A DNA stretch of 64,000 bases from Brevibacillus brevis NBRC 100599. GTDB taxonomy: Bacteria > Bacillota > Bacilli > Brevibacillales > Brevibacillaceae. The first letter of the stretch is position 1; every line of letters starts with the position of its first letter. Under the pieces are notes generated by a model. The model was not told the DNA's origin. It worked only from the letters and a program-made list of their open reading frames with translations, and did not search any database. Both the position numbers and the translations under genes were made by a program. Of this stretch, positions 26,195 through 32,447 are shown in pieces. The stretch is from assembly GCF_000010165.1 (NCBI RefSeq), contig NC_012491.1, forward strand, positions 3,045,501-3,109,500, in the 5' to 3' direction.

Positions 26195-26225
26195 GCTTGG
26201 CAGCGTGAATAGCCCGTTATGAATA
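26195..26225. other. attL-type junction between lgrC and prophage
   Basis: Left of the junction the sequence reads like other Lgr condensation domains up to TGGCAGCGTGAAT. The intact sister at 10733-10747 continues GGCTGG (Trp-Leu), whereas here it continues AGCCCG and the reading frame stops. The integrase gene ends at 26226. Serine integrases recombine at a short core beside their own gene, so the crossover lies at or next to GTGAAT. The partner attR is not in the window, so the exact core cannot be fixed. Confidence 0.8.
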
Positions 26226-27569
26226 CTAAAAATTCCACTCAATCTCCAACCTGTCTTTATGGATTGCAAGACGGCGAATTAGTTTTTGAACGATGGCCTG
26301 CCGATCAGGGAAAGCAGCCGATTCAAGAACAATTGCGTAATCTTGCAGTTGCTTGCGATTAACGCTCCGTGCAGCTCGTTCCGTCTGTGCGGCCTGTTGT
26401 TCTGCGATATCACGCTTTTCGTTGTTCAGTTTAGTGACTTGTTTGTCTAATACACTTTTTTCTATGCTTCCGTCAGCATATAGGTCAACTAGCCGCTCAA
26501 GTTTTTGGTCAATCTTCTTCAATTGCGTCCCATAATCAATTGCAACAAATTCACGTTCGGATGTTTCCTTTTCATCTGCGATCGTATAAAGGGCATCTTG
26601 TATAAATTTCTCTATTGCTTCTGAGCGCCAATTTTTGTTATGGCATTTCTCTGGGTATTCTGAGGGAAAGCGTCTTGCGCGACATGTGTAATAGCGATAG
26701 TGCTTGCCCTTGGCGCGGCAATGGTAAGACACGTAAGACTCGCCACACTCTCCACAAACGGCAAGTCCGGTTAGTAGTGCTTCTTTTGCTTTAAAAGCGT
26801 TGCGTCCTTTGTGCCGTGATAGGAGTATTTGTACACGGTCAAATTGTTCTTCTGTTATGATCGATTCGTGTTGACCTTTATAGTGTTTGTCCGCAAATTG
26901 GACATACCCGCAATAGAGCTTATTAGATAGAATGTCTCGATATCTGCGGAACCGCCAGACTGGATAATTAAGCTCTTTAAGGCGTTTTTGAACTTTGGTA
27001 ATGGAAAGATACTGCTCGTAAAGATTAAAGGCTTCCTGGATGTGCTGAGCCTCTTCTGGCACGAGTACAAGACGCCCATCCTGTCTTTTATACCCAGCAG
27101 GGTCGTAGTCCCCTCCCATTCCTCGTAGTCCTTCTTCTGCACGTTTAATATGTCCCAGTCTCATTCGCTCCGCAATTGTTTCGCGCTCCAGTTGAGCAAA
27201 CACAGCTAAAATGCCGATCATAGCTTTACCAAAAGGTGTTGAGGTGTCGAGTGCCTCGGTTAGTGATACGAAATCGACTTTGTTTTTCAAGAAGTGATCC
27301 TCAATTAGTGTCAACGTGTCACGTTGGGATCGGGATAGCCTGTCCAGTTTATATACGGCAACCACATCCACCTTATCTAGCTCCATTAGTAGGCGCTGTA
27401 AACCCGGTCTATCGGTATTTGAGCCAGTAAATCCAGCGTCTACGTAGACATCGTACACCGTCCAGCCTTTTGCTTTACAGAAAGCCTCCAACCGTTCACG
27501 TTGTGCCTCGATAGAGTAATTGTCTACCTGCTCCTGGGTGCTGACCCGTAGATATATGGCAACTTTCAT
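26226..27569 (-). CDS. Serine site-specific recombinase (phage integrase)
   Basis: Catalyses integration of the phage and, with a directionality factor, excision. 447 residues. N-terminal resolvase domain (1-150) with the nucleophile Ser10 in LRVSTQEQ and the RLSRSQRDT stretch, a recombinase DNA-binding domain (about 160-260), a zinc ribbon starting CGEC near 275 with the second cysteine pair in YTCRAR and KCH, and a C-terminal charged helical region (about 345-410) typical of the coiled coil controlling directionality. It is at the short end for large serine integrases. The stop is 14 bases from the lgrC junction, the expected position beside attL. ATG is preceded by a GGAGGGAACGGC ribosome site. 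No recombination directionality factor is recognisable; one of the small early genes may serve. Confidence 0.93.
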   Translation of the reverse strand: MKVAIYLRVSTQEQVDNYSIEAQRERLEAFCKAKGWTVYDVYVDAGFTGSNTDRPGLQRLLMELDKVDVVAVYKLDRLSRSQRDTLTLIEDHFLKNKVDFVSLTEALDTSTPFGKAMIGILAVFAQLERETIAERMRLGHIKRAEEGLRGMGGDYDPAGYKRQDGRLVLVPEEAQHIQEAFNLYEQYLSITKVQKRLKELNYPVWRFRRYRDILSNKLYCGYVQFADKHYKGQHESIITEEQFDRVQILLSRHKGRNAFKAKEALLTGLAVCGECGESYVSYHCRAKGKHYRYYTCRARRFPSEYPEKCHNKNWRSEAIEKFIQDALYTIADEKETSEREFVAIDYGTQLKKIDQKLERLVDLYADGSIEKSVLDKQVTKLNNEKRDIAEQQAAQTERAARSVNRKQLQDYAIVLESAAFPDRQAIVQKLIRRLAIHKDRLEIEWNF

Positions 27570-27585
27570 GCCGTTCCCTCCATTA

Positions 27586-27699
27586 AGTACAAGATTTTTT
27601 TACTTTCGACACAATTCGACAACATTATACATAAAGCTTGTACTAAAATAACAACAACTAGAACGTTTGTTCGCTAAAACAGCCAGGGAGGAGTACAAG
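27586..27699. repeat. Three copies of AGTACAAG around the integrase promoter
   Basis: AGTACAAG occurs at 27586-27593 (+), 27637-27644 (inverted) and 27692-27699 (+). Copies 2 and 3 share nine bases (AGTACAAGC). They flank the presumed integrase start region and the ribosome site of the small plus-strand ORF, so they are candidate binding sites for a phage regulator. Confidence 0.5.
27624..27654 (-). promoter_or_regulatory. Possible integrase promoter
   Basis: On the minus strand TTGTTA (27654-27649) and TATAAT (27629-27624) are 19 bases apart, 55 bases upstream of the integrase start. The spacing is long, so this is tentative. The direct repeat TCGACA (27606-27611 and 27616-27621) lies just downstream and could be a regulator site. 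Confidence 0.35.
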
Positions 27700-27702
27700 C
27701 AC

Positions 27703-27846
27703 ATGCAAAGATTTTTGTTAGATGAACAAACCGTGGATTTAGAAAAATTGCTAGAATACCTAGACCTTATGGGTGTGGATACGGGGGAGTTAGGGAGCTA
27801 TCTTGAAGGCGTTAGGACTTCCAGCGTTTTAAAGTCATCTCCATAA
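27703..27846 (+). CDS. Small hypothetical phage protein, 47 aa
   Basis: ATG preceded at good distance by GGGAGGAG. The acidic product (MQRFLLDEQTV...) has no recognised domain. It is transcribed away from the integrase, and its 3' end overlaps the 3' end of the repressor gene on the other strand by 35 bases. Small genes at this position in phages can encode excision factors, but nothing in the sequence shows that. The strong ribosome site is the main support. Confidence 0.5.
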   Translation: MQRFLLDEQTVDLEKLLEYLDLMGVDTGELGSYLEGVRTSSVLKSSP

Positions 27847-28192
27847 GCTTGATCAAGTCTTCGGACTCCTCTTTAGATAAAACAGTCCCTTTGTATGAGA
27901 GCTTGAAGCTGTTCAATTTCTCAATTGGTATCTCGGCTAACTCCGATTCTTCATGTGAGTCGGGGCTTTTGCTTTTATGCTCATACAAATTTTCGTCTGT
28001 TTTACAAAGAAGGTAATCAGTAGTTACCTTGAAAATATCAGATAGTTTCCCAGCTATCTCCGCATTAAGCCCTCGTTTATTTCGCTCAATGTCATACAGG
28101 TATTGCGTTGATATACCTAGCTTTGCAGCGACTTCTGGCCCAGACATTTTTAACGACTTTCTTATCTCTCTAATCCTATTATGAGTACTCAT
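27812..28192 (-). CDS. CI-like lysogeny repressor (XRE family)
   Basis: 126-residue DNA-binding protein expected to hold the prophage silent. Residues 5-60 form an XRE helix-turn-helix (IREIRKSLKMSGPEVAAKLG, then ISTQYLYDIERNKRGL); the C-terminal half is acidic and short, with no peptidase domain. The start was placed at the ATG at 28192, which has GGGAGGAAAT just upstream, rather than at the ATG four codons earlier, which lacks one. It is divergent from the Cro-like gene across a 209-base region full of repeated motifs, the normal genetic switch layout. Without a LexA-like cleavage domain, induction probably uses an antirepressor or another signal. Confidence 0.88.
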   Translation of the reverse strand: MSTHNRIREIRKSLKMSGPEVAAKLGISTQYLYDIERNKRGLNAEIAGKLSDIFKVTTDYLLCKTDENLYEHKSKSPDSHEESELAEIPIEKLNSFKLSYKGTVLSKEESEDLIKLMEMTLKRWKS

Positions 28193-28202
28193 ATTTCCTC
28201 CC

Positions 28203-28377
28203 AAATAAAGCTATTTGCTGTAACAAGGTTATCATTCAGCTTGATAAAATACAACACGCAAATAGCTGTAAAATTAAGCAAAATAAAGCTTTTTGCGTAA
28301 TTTAGTGAGATTATCGGCAATAATCACGCGTTTTGCTTGATTTTACGCATTGTTAAATAAAGCTAATAGCTTGATAA
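28203..28377. promoter_or_regulatory. Operator array between repressor and Cro-like gene
   Basis: AAATAAAGCT occurs three times in direct orientation (28203, 28281, 28355), extended to ...ATTTGC or ...TTTTGC in two copies, and GCAAATAGCT appears inverted at 28258-28267. AGCTTGATAA is also repeated (28238-28247 and 28368-28377). The copies sit where the divergent promoters of the switch must lie, so they are the likely repressor and Cro operators. This is an inference from position and repetition. Confidence 0.65.
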
Positions 28378-28401
28378 TGTGATCAAGGAGGTGAACGCAA
28401 C

Positions 28402-28620
28402 TTGAATTTTACAAAAGTTGTTTTAAACGCATTAGAAAAAACCAACATGAAAAAAACGGAGCTGGCACGGGCTACGGGATATAGCAATCAATACATTTAC
28501 GATCTGCTTTCAGGTAAGCGTCGGTGGAATGAAGAAAGCATTAACAAAGTTTGTGGTGCACTTGGGTTCGAAATAGTAATCGAGAGGGAAGAGGACAAAG
28601 CCGATGGTGCCACAGTTTAA
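28402..28620 (+). CDS. Cro-like helix-turn-helix protein
   Basis: 72 residues. TTG start chosen because AAGGAGGTG lies 8 bases upstream. The helix-turn-helix is visible at about 15-50 (KKTELARATGYSNQYIYDLL, then SGKRRWNEESINK). It is the first gene of the rightward early operon, opposite the repressor, the position of Cro in lambda-like switches, where it would repress CI and tune early transcription. The C-terminus is acidic. Confidence 0.8.
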   Translation: MNFTKVVLNALEKTNMKKTELARATGYSNQYIYDLLSGKRRWNEESINKVCGALGFEIVIEREEDKADGATV

Positions 28621-28789
28621 GCTTACAAAGCTAATAATTGATGGGTTTGAGGTAGACGCACCAGTTGGGTTGTCCGAATTGCTAAACAAGTCTGGTGCCT
28701 GGGGGCCGAGGGGAAATGTTGATCGATTAAATCAAAAGACGGAACGACGAAACGGTCGATTGGTAACTACTTTTTTTCTAAAGAAGTGA
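28604..28789 (+). CDS. Hypothetical early phage protein, 61 aa
   Basis: Overlaps the end of the Cro-like gene by 17 bases, which suggests translational coupling. The product (MVPQFKLTKLIIDGFEV..., ending TTFFLKK) has no recognised domain. The ribosome site is weak (GGGAAGAGGA). It is the last early gene before the antisense intron cassette. Confidence 0.55.
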   Translation: MVPQFKLTKLIIDGFEVDAPVGLSELLNKSGAWGPRGNVDRLNQKTERRNGRLVTTFFLKK

Positions 28790-28797
28790 AGAGAACA

Positions 28798-29091
28798 TTA
28801 ATTAAAGTCGTTTACATGATTGGAGCTAAACTGGTTGTTCATCTTGAAAGATAAGATCGGAAGGACATCCTGTACCAAAGGGTGATGAGAGAGGGAACTC
28901 GTTACGGATGGATTACCAAATGTCTTGAGTTCATTCATAAATGCTGTGGCAGCACCTCCAAGTGTGAGATCGTCAGCGATTCTGTTGACTGACTTGAATT
29001 CCTCTATGGCGAGTGAACCAAGTGTAGGCGTATCTCCGAATGGGGTGGAAAGGGTGCCAACAACAATCGAATCCTCAGCAAGTTCCTTAAT
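28798..29091 (-). pseudogene. Candidate 3' exon / orphan ORF downstream of group I intron
   Basis: Starting right after the predicted 3' end of the intron, an open frame on the minus strand runs 97 codons (IKELAEDSIVVGTLSTPFGD...) to a TAA at 28798. It has no start codon until codon 57 and no ribosome site, as expected for a 3' exon. Its amino-acid composition looks natural, unlike the Ser-rich plus-strand frame opposite it (28925-29302). I do not recognise the protein and see no convincing 5' exon upstream of the intron, so it may be a relic of a gene carried in with the intron. Confidence 0.4.
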
Positions 29092-29366
29092 CGATTTGTT
29101 AACGTGTGGGCTTTTTATCCCTCACTTCTGCAAGTTTCCTTGCAGTTCAGCATATCTCATCACCCTCTGGTTCAGGGTGTCGGGCGCTCGTGGATGGTTT
29201 ATTGGTAGTCGTCCTCACCATCTATGCGTTGCACCTTCCGAAGTACTTTTATCGACTTCCTTCGGCTTGGCTCATGGTTGCCATATCCTTGATAAGACTT
29301 AGGTTTTCCATGAATTCACCCGATGCAAAGCTACAAATTTCTTCATAGCAGGGCAATTTCCGTAAC
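29092..29366 (-). ncRNA. Group I self-splicing intron, Twort-like (IA2 type), antisense to early operon
   Basis: The minus strand carries the conserved group I core in order: P/Q region GGCAACCATGAGCCAAGCC, P6 (CCGAAG/CTTCGG), R element GGTGCAACGCATAGA, P7.1 (GATGGT/ACCATC), P8 (CACCCT 29179-29174 with AGGGTG 29166-29161), S element GAGATATGCTGAAC, and P9 (CTGCAAG-GAAA-CTTGCAG, 29145-29128). P7 pairs GCATA (29227-29223) with TATGC (29154-29150), a compensated change from the usual GACTA/TAGTC. The layout matches the Staphylococcus phage Twort ribozyme as I remember it. The 3' end is placed at the G complementary to 29092 (AAATCG). The 5' end is uncertain, roughly 29349-29370. A P2-like stem pairs 29348-29342 with 29314-29308. 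No homing endonuclease is encoded. Confidence 0.85.
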
Positions 29367-29445
29367 GAGTTTCTGTGAATTTCGACAGCGTAGGAGGAAA
29401 GTCCTGCCAGTCAATATGGAATTTCGAGGGGAGGTTAGCAAAGGC

Positions 29446-29688
29446 ATGTACCGGATAACTCTACGCGAAGCCCGCTTGAACTGCCGAATGGAGCTGAAAG
29501 AAGTATCAGAGAAAACCGGAATTCCCGTTCGTACTCTTAAACGTTGGGAAATTGATAGCGGGAGAGCAGAGTATGAATTGGTTGATAAACTCTTAATCTT
29601 GTATGGGTTCATTTCTTGGAATCATATCCATTTCGGTTCAGAATCCGAACTGCTTGCACAAAGGCAAGCGGCAATAGCAAACACTTAA
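29446..29688 (+). CDS. XRE-type helix-turn-helix protein, 80 aa
   Basis: Start placed at the ATG at 29446, preceded by GAGGGGAGG, rather than further upstream. An XRE-like helix-turn-helix spans about residues 4-50 (LREARLNCRMELKEVSEKTG, then IPVRTLKRWEIDSGR). Probably a second early regulator; a role as excisionase or antirepressor cannot be told from sequence. It resumes the plus-strand early operon after the antisense intron cassette. Confidence 0.72.
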   Translation: MYRITLREARLNCRMELKEVSEKTGIPVRTLKRWEIDSGRAEYELVDKLLILYGFISWNHIHFGSESELLAQRQAAIANT

Positions 29689-29724
29689 GAACCCGCATGA
29701 ATTCGAAAGGAGGCTAAATAACGG

Positions 29725-29976
29725 ATGAGACATGAGAATGTCAAGGAAACGCTGGATGGGGTGGATGAGGAGCAGCTTTCGATGATCGTATCTGCTCTTG
29801 AGGAAACAGCTAGACGCTATGACCAGCAGGGGATGATTATGGTAGCTCTCAAAATGCGAATTACTGCTGAAAAAGTAACGGAAATAAAAAAAGCTCGGGA
29901 GTCCGAACAAGCAGCCAAAATCCTCGGCCGTTTGGCAAAAAAAGAAAAGCCCACCTGCTATGAGCAGATGGGGTAA
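29725..29976 (+). CDS. Hypothetical early phage protein, 83 aa
   Basis: ATG with AAAGGAGG upstream. Predicted mostly helical and highly charged (EEQLSMIVSALEETARRYD...), ending in a Lys-rich tail. No recognised family. It sits between the HTH gene and a stem-loop-rich leader. Confidence 0.6.
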   Translation: MRHENVKETLDGVDEEQLSMIVSALEETARRYDQQGMIMVALKMRITAEKVTEIKKARESEQAAKILGRLAKKEKPTCYEQMG

Positions 29977-29980
29977 AACA

Positions 29981-30116
29981 GTCATTTCCAAAATTGTCTT
30001 GGCGGACCAAGGAAATGACAACCGTATCAACGGAGGACAAGCCTCGCTATTAATTATTATAGCGAATGTTGCAAATATGTATACATAAAAGTTTGTCCTC
30101 CCACAAAAAGGGAGGG
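29981..30116 (+). promoter_or_regulatory. Stem-loop-rich leader ending in a hairpin that masks a ribosome site
   Basis: Three inverted repeats in 136 bases: GTCATTTCC (29981-29989) with GGAAATGAC (30011-30019), enclosing TTGG/CCAA; CGCTAT (30045-30050) with ATAGCG (30059-30064); and CCTCCC (30097-30102) with GGGAGG (30110-30115). The last stem buries the GGGAGG ribosome site of the gene starting at 30123. This suggests translational or attenuation control of the following operon. Confidence 0.5.
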
Positions 30117-30122
30117 TATAGG

Positions 30123-30407
30123 GTGGAAACGATATTTCAAGAGGCAGCTACGACGATCCTCGAATTGTCAAAAGGGGTTGGAGTGGATATTGTCCAGTTT
30201 ATTAAGCCAGACAAAGGTTTTTCAATCATAGAGTGGTGGGAAGAAGTTGTGTCGTGCATGACGCTGGCTGAATTAGAGGAATACATTGTTTCTGCTCCTC
30301 AAGGGTCAAGCAATAGTGATCTAGTGCCTATGCTCAAAAATATAGCTATCAAACAGCGTGATCTTCTTCGCCAAGAACAAGGAAAAGGAGTGGAGCTTTA
30401 TGCATAA
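30123..30407 (+). CDS. Hypothetical early phage protein, 94 aa
   Basis: GTG start chosen because GGGAGGG ends 6 bases upstream; an earlier in-frame ATG at 30066 has no ribosome site. Helical, slightly acidic protein (VETIFQEAATTILELSKG...) with no recognised domain. First gene of a tightly packed run into the replication genes. Its ribosome site lies in a hairpin. Confidence 0.6.
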   Translation: METIFQEAATTILELSKGVGVDIVQFIKPDKGFSIIEWWEEVVSCMTLAELEEYIVSAPQGSSNSDLVPMLKNIAIKQRDLLRQEQGKGVELYA

Positions 30408-30681
30408 TCCGAGCAATGTGTCGGTTGACGCCATTAAGCTACTCGGCTTGATGGATGAAGTGTGCGAAAAGCTGGGTTTGAGGTTGCGGGACTACACCAC
30501 TCCAGAAGATTTGTTCGAAGCTGTGTTCAGTAGAACATCCATTAAGATTCTCAGAAAGCTGGATGAAAAGATGGGTGACGAATACTTGCAGGACGATTTG
30601 CTTGGTATCATGCATCGAGCAGTACGCGCACGTATCAGGAAGGTATCTCCTGAAACTGTAGAAAGCGGGCGATCTGCATGA
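30400..30681 (+). CDS. Hypothetical early phage protein, 93 aa
   Basis: ATG at 30400 with AAAGGAG upstream, overlapping the preceding gene by 8 bases. Helical protein (AIKLLGLMDEVCEKLGLRLRD...) without a recognised family. Translational coupling with both neighbours suggests a shared early function, perhaps in replication. Confidence 0.6.
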   Translation: MHNPSNVSVDAIKLLGLMDEVCEKLGLRLRDYTTPEDLFEAVFSRTSIKILRKLDEKMGDEYLQDDLLGIMHRAVRARIRKVSPETVESGRSA

Positions 30682-30923
30682 GTAAGACAACAGCGCTTAG
30701 CCTATGTGAACGATATGCAGACATCTGCCGTAGAGCTGCAGACGGTGATCCATCTGCACGCGCAATCAAAATAATTACCGAGGCTGTTATAGAAGACAAA
30801 ATTCACATCGATCAATTACGGATGATTAGCGATGTAAACAAGAAAGTCGGTCCAATAGCAGCATATGAACTGTTCTTAAAGTTTTATCAACAACCGCAAC
30901 AAGAGGGGGCCACCGCGATTTGA
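30678..30923 (+). CDS. Hypothetical early phage protein, 81 aa
   Basis: ATGA overlap with the previous stop. Helical protein (SKTTALSLCERYADICRRA...) with no recognised domain. It overlaps the start of the replisome organizer gene by 4 bases, so it is part of the same translation-coupled operon. Confidence 0.6.
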   Translation: MSKTTALSLCERYADICRRAADGDPSARAIKIITEAVIEDKIHIDQLRMISDVNKKVGPIAAYELFLKFYQQPQQEGATAI

Positions 30924-31687
30924 GCATTTTCAGGGTAAGGAAGAACGACAATTTCGTTGTAATGGACAAAACAGCCTTGCATGATGATCGTTTGAGCTGG
31001 AAGGCAAAAGGCATTATCGCCTATATGTTGTCGCTGCCCGATGACTGGACATTCTTCGTAGAGGAGTTGGCTACTCACGCATCTGATGGTGAGGACAGTC
31101 TAAGAACGGGGCTAAAGGAATTAAAGCGGTTGGGTTATCTACATCGCTTCCCTGTAAAAGAAAACGGCAAGATCGTCAGATGGGAGACACATGTTTTTGA
31201 AACGCCACAAGAGGAGTTGCCAGAAGAGGTTAAACCACAACAGGAAAAACCAGAAGTGGAAAAACCAGATGTGGAGTTTCCAGATGTGGAAAATCCGACA
31301 CTACTAAGTATTAATAATACTAAGTATTTATCTTTACTAAATAATAATGATAATGTCCCTTTTGCTGAAATCATTGAATACCTAAACCAAAAAGCAGGGA
31401 CAAGCTATCGAGCGACCAGTAAAAAAACAAAGCAGCTTATTACTGCTCGATGGAACGAAGGATTCCGCCTAGATGACTTTATTCGAGTTATTGATAACAA
31501 GACGACTGAATGGCTGAACAATCCTGAATGGTCTAAATACCTCAGACCTGAGACGTTGTTTTCGCCTAAGTTTGAAGGATATCTGAATCAAAAGGCTTTT
31601 GGCAAAGGAGGCGGAGCAATTGGAACCAATTCGGCAGTCCTTACACCAAGTCGTGAAGAATTGTATCGAAAAGCAGGGATCAAGTGA
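30920..31687 (+). CDS. Phage replisome organizer (Phg_2220_C family)
   Basis: 255-residue origin-binding protein expected to open the phage origin and recruit the helicase loader. TTG start overlaps the previous stop; AAGAGGGGG lies upstream. N-terminal winged helix (about 1-85: VVMDKTALHDDRLSWKAKGI...), then a Pro/Glu/Val-rich linker made of tandem 5-residue units (about 95-125), then the conserved C-terminal domain (about 150-240: IIEYLNQKAGTSYRATSKKT, ending with LRPETLFSPKFEGYLN). The linker DNA is a set of 15-bp iterons followed by an AT-rich stretch, so the gene probably contains the origin, as lambda O does. Followed by DnaC- and DnaB-like genes. Confidence 0.87.
   Translation: MSIFRVRKNDNFVVMDKTALHDDRLSWKAKGIIAYMLSLPDDWTFFVEELATHASDGEDSLRTGLKELKRLGYLHRFPVKENGKIVRWETHVFETPQEELPEEVKPQQEKPEVEKPDVEFPDVENPTLLSINNTKYLSLLNNNDNVPFAEIIEYLNQKAGTSYRATSKKTKQLITARWNEGFRLDDFIRVIDNKTTEWLNNPEWSKYLRPETLFSPKFEGYLNQKAFGKGGGAIGTNSAVLTPSREELYRKAGIK
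31205..31365 (+). other. Candidate phage replication origin (six 15-bp iterons plus AT-rich region)
   Basis: Six tandem 15-bp units start at 31205, 31220, 31235, 31250, 31265 and 31280, with a consensus near CCAGAAGTGGAAAAA. They are followed at 31295-31365 by an AT-rich segment with ACTAAGTATT twice (31303 and 31319). Iterons next to an AT-rich unwinding element within the initiator gene is the known lambdoid origin plan. Assignment is by analogy. Confidence 0.6.
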
Positions 31688-32447
31688 GCGGAACTGCCCC
31701 CATTGCGGAAAGGTTTTAAAACCAATAGAGCTATTTTCCGAGGTAATCGGAAAGTTTCAGGTAACTCCAGTATGCAAGTGTGAAGCGGAGCGGGAAATGG
31801 CCGACATCAAACGTTTTGAGAGAGCCAAGCGCAACGGAGAAATACACGAATATAGCGATGATGACCAAATGGTTATAGGGGCTACTTTAACGGAATATGA
31901 GACGGAAACTGGAACCATCCGTGGCTTTCAGGTGATCCAGGACTTTACTCGCGGCATCGAGGAGTGGGGAGCCAAAGGAATATACCTATTTGGAGAAAAC
32001 GGACTCGGAAAGAGCCATCTGCTGTCGGCGGCGACGAAAGAATTGCGAAATCATGGTATCAGTGTCGTGTATACGACAGCCAAACTCTTGATTGCTCATA
32101 CTCGCAAACCGATCGGCAAATGGGATTACCTAAACGCCTACAGAGCTGCAGATGTTTTGATCATCGACGAGCTGGGCGCAGAGATTCCGGCGGATTGGGA
32201 AATGGGGGAATTGTTCACAGTGTTAAACGGTAGACAGAACAGAAGCCCCATATTGTACGGTTCAAACTTTACGGTCAAGGAGCTGGAGTCAAGGTTTAAC
32301 GAACGCCAAAAAGGATGGGGTACCCGCTTGATGGAGCGCATTATTGAGTCCAGCGTTTTGGAAGAGTTGACCGGAGACAGTCGCCGCTTTGACTTGCACA
32401 TTGAAAACACGGAGCAACTAAACAGGAGATTGATGAAGCATGATTGA
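31620..32447 (+). CDS. DnaC-like helicase loader (AAA+ ATPase)
   Basis: Loads the replicative helicase onto phage DNA. The TTG at 31620 was chosen because AAAGGAGG lies 8 bases upstream; it overlaps the previous gene by 68 bases. 275 residues. A cysteine cluster near 25-50 (CPHCG ... CKC) could bind zinc. Walker A GENGLGKS at about 124, Walker B VLIIDELG at about 178, and a C-terminal arginine-rich sensor region (RLMERIIE). It overlaps the downstream helicase gene by 8 bases, consistent with a loader-helicase pair. Confidence 0.9.
   Translation: MEPIRQSLHQVVKNCIEKQGSSERNCPHCGKVLKPIELFSEVIGKFQVTPVCKCEAEREMADIKRFERAKRNGEIHEYSDDDQMVIGATLTEYETETGTIRGFQVIQDFTRGIEEWGAKGIYLFGENGLGKSHLLSAATKELRNHGISVVYTTAKLLIAHTRKPIGKWDYLNAYRAADVLIIDELGAEIPADWEMGELFTVLNGRQNRSPILYGSNFTVKELESRFNERQKGWGTRLMERIIESSVLEELTGDSRRFDLHIENTEQLNRRLMKHD

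Larger units (their letters stand above)
7013..26212 (+). pseudogene. lgrC: Linear gramicidin synthetase subunit C, truncated in module 12 by prophage insertion
   Basis: Synthetase for residues 7-12 of linear gramicidin. ATG follows an AGAAAGGGG ribosome site inside the end of lgrB. Domains by residue: C 5-440, A 450-960, T ~1000, C 1055-1500, A 1510-2020, T ~2070, E 2120-2570, C 2595-3035, A 3045-3530, T ~3590, C 3630-4080, A 4090-4595, T ~4640, E 4690-5140, C 5165-5615, A 5620-6110, T ~6160, then a C domain cut at 6399 just after its HHIVSDG motif (~6351). Codes read: DAFWLGGTF twice (Val7, Val8), DVAMVGCVC (position 9), DAWFLGQVV (Leu-like, 10), DVSTIGCVT (position 11). Full LgrC is about 7750 residues, so module 12 (C end, A, T, E) is missing. 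The TAG stop is made at the phage junction: the codon would be TGG (Trp) in sister domains. Without excision of the phage the assembly line cannot pass its chain to LgrD. Confidence 0.92.

Noticed and set aside
1..26212. Tyrocidine or gramicidin S synthetase instead of linear gramicidin
   Set aside because: Order C-A-T-C-A-T-E repeated with Ala, Val, Val, Val codes and alternating E domains fits LgrB/LgrC. Tyrocidine has Phe/Pro/Asn/Gln/Orn modules and a different pattern of E domains.
28925..29302. Plus-strand ORF of 125 codons
   Set aside because: It runs opposite the group I intron core and its candidate exon, is Ser/Leu-rich, and has no ribosome site. It is a shadow.
29092..29366. HEARO/IscB guide RNA, IStron or riboswitch as explanation of the structured RNA
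   Set aside because: No IscB or TnpB/TnpA gene is adjacent, and the ordered Q-R-P8-S-P9 elements with P7 pairing identify a group I intron.
31599..31619. Earlier TTG start for the DnaC-like gene
   Set aside because: The TTG at 31620 has AAAGGAGG at ideal spacing; the earlier one has none.
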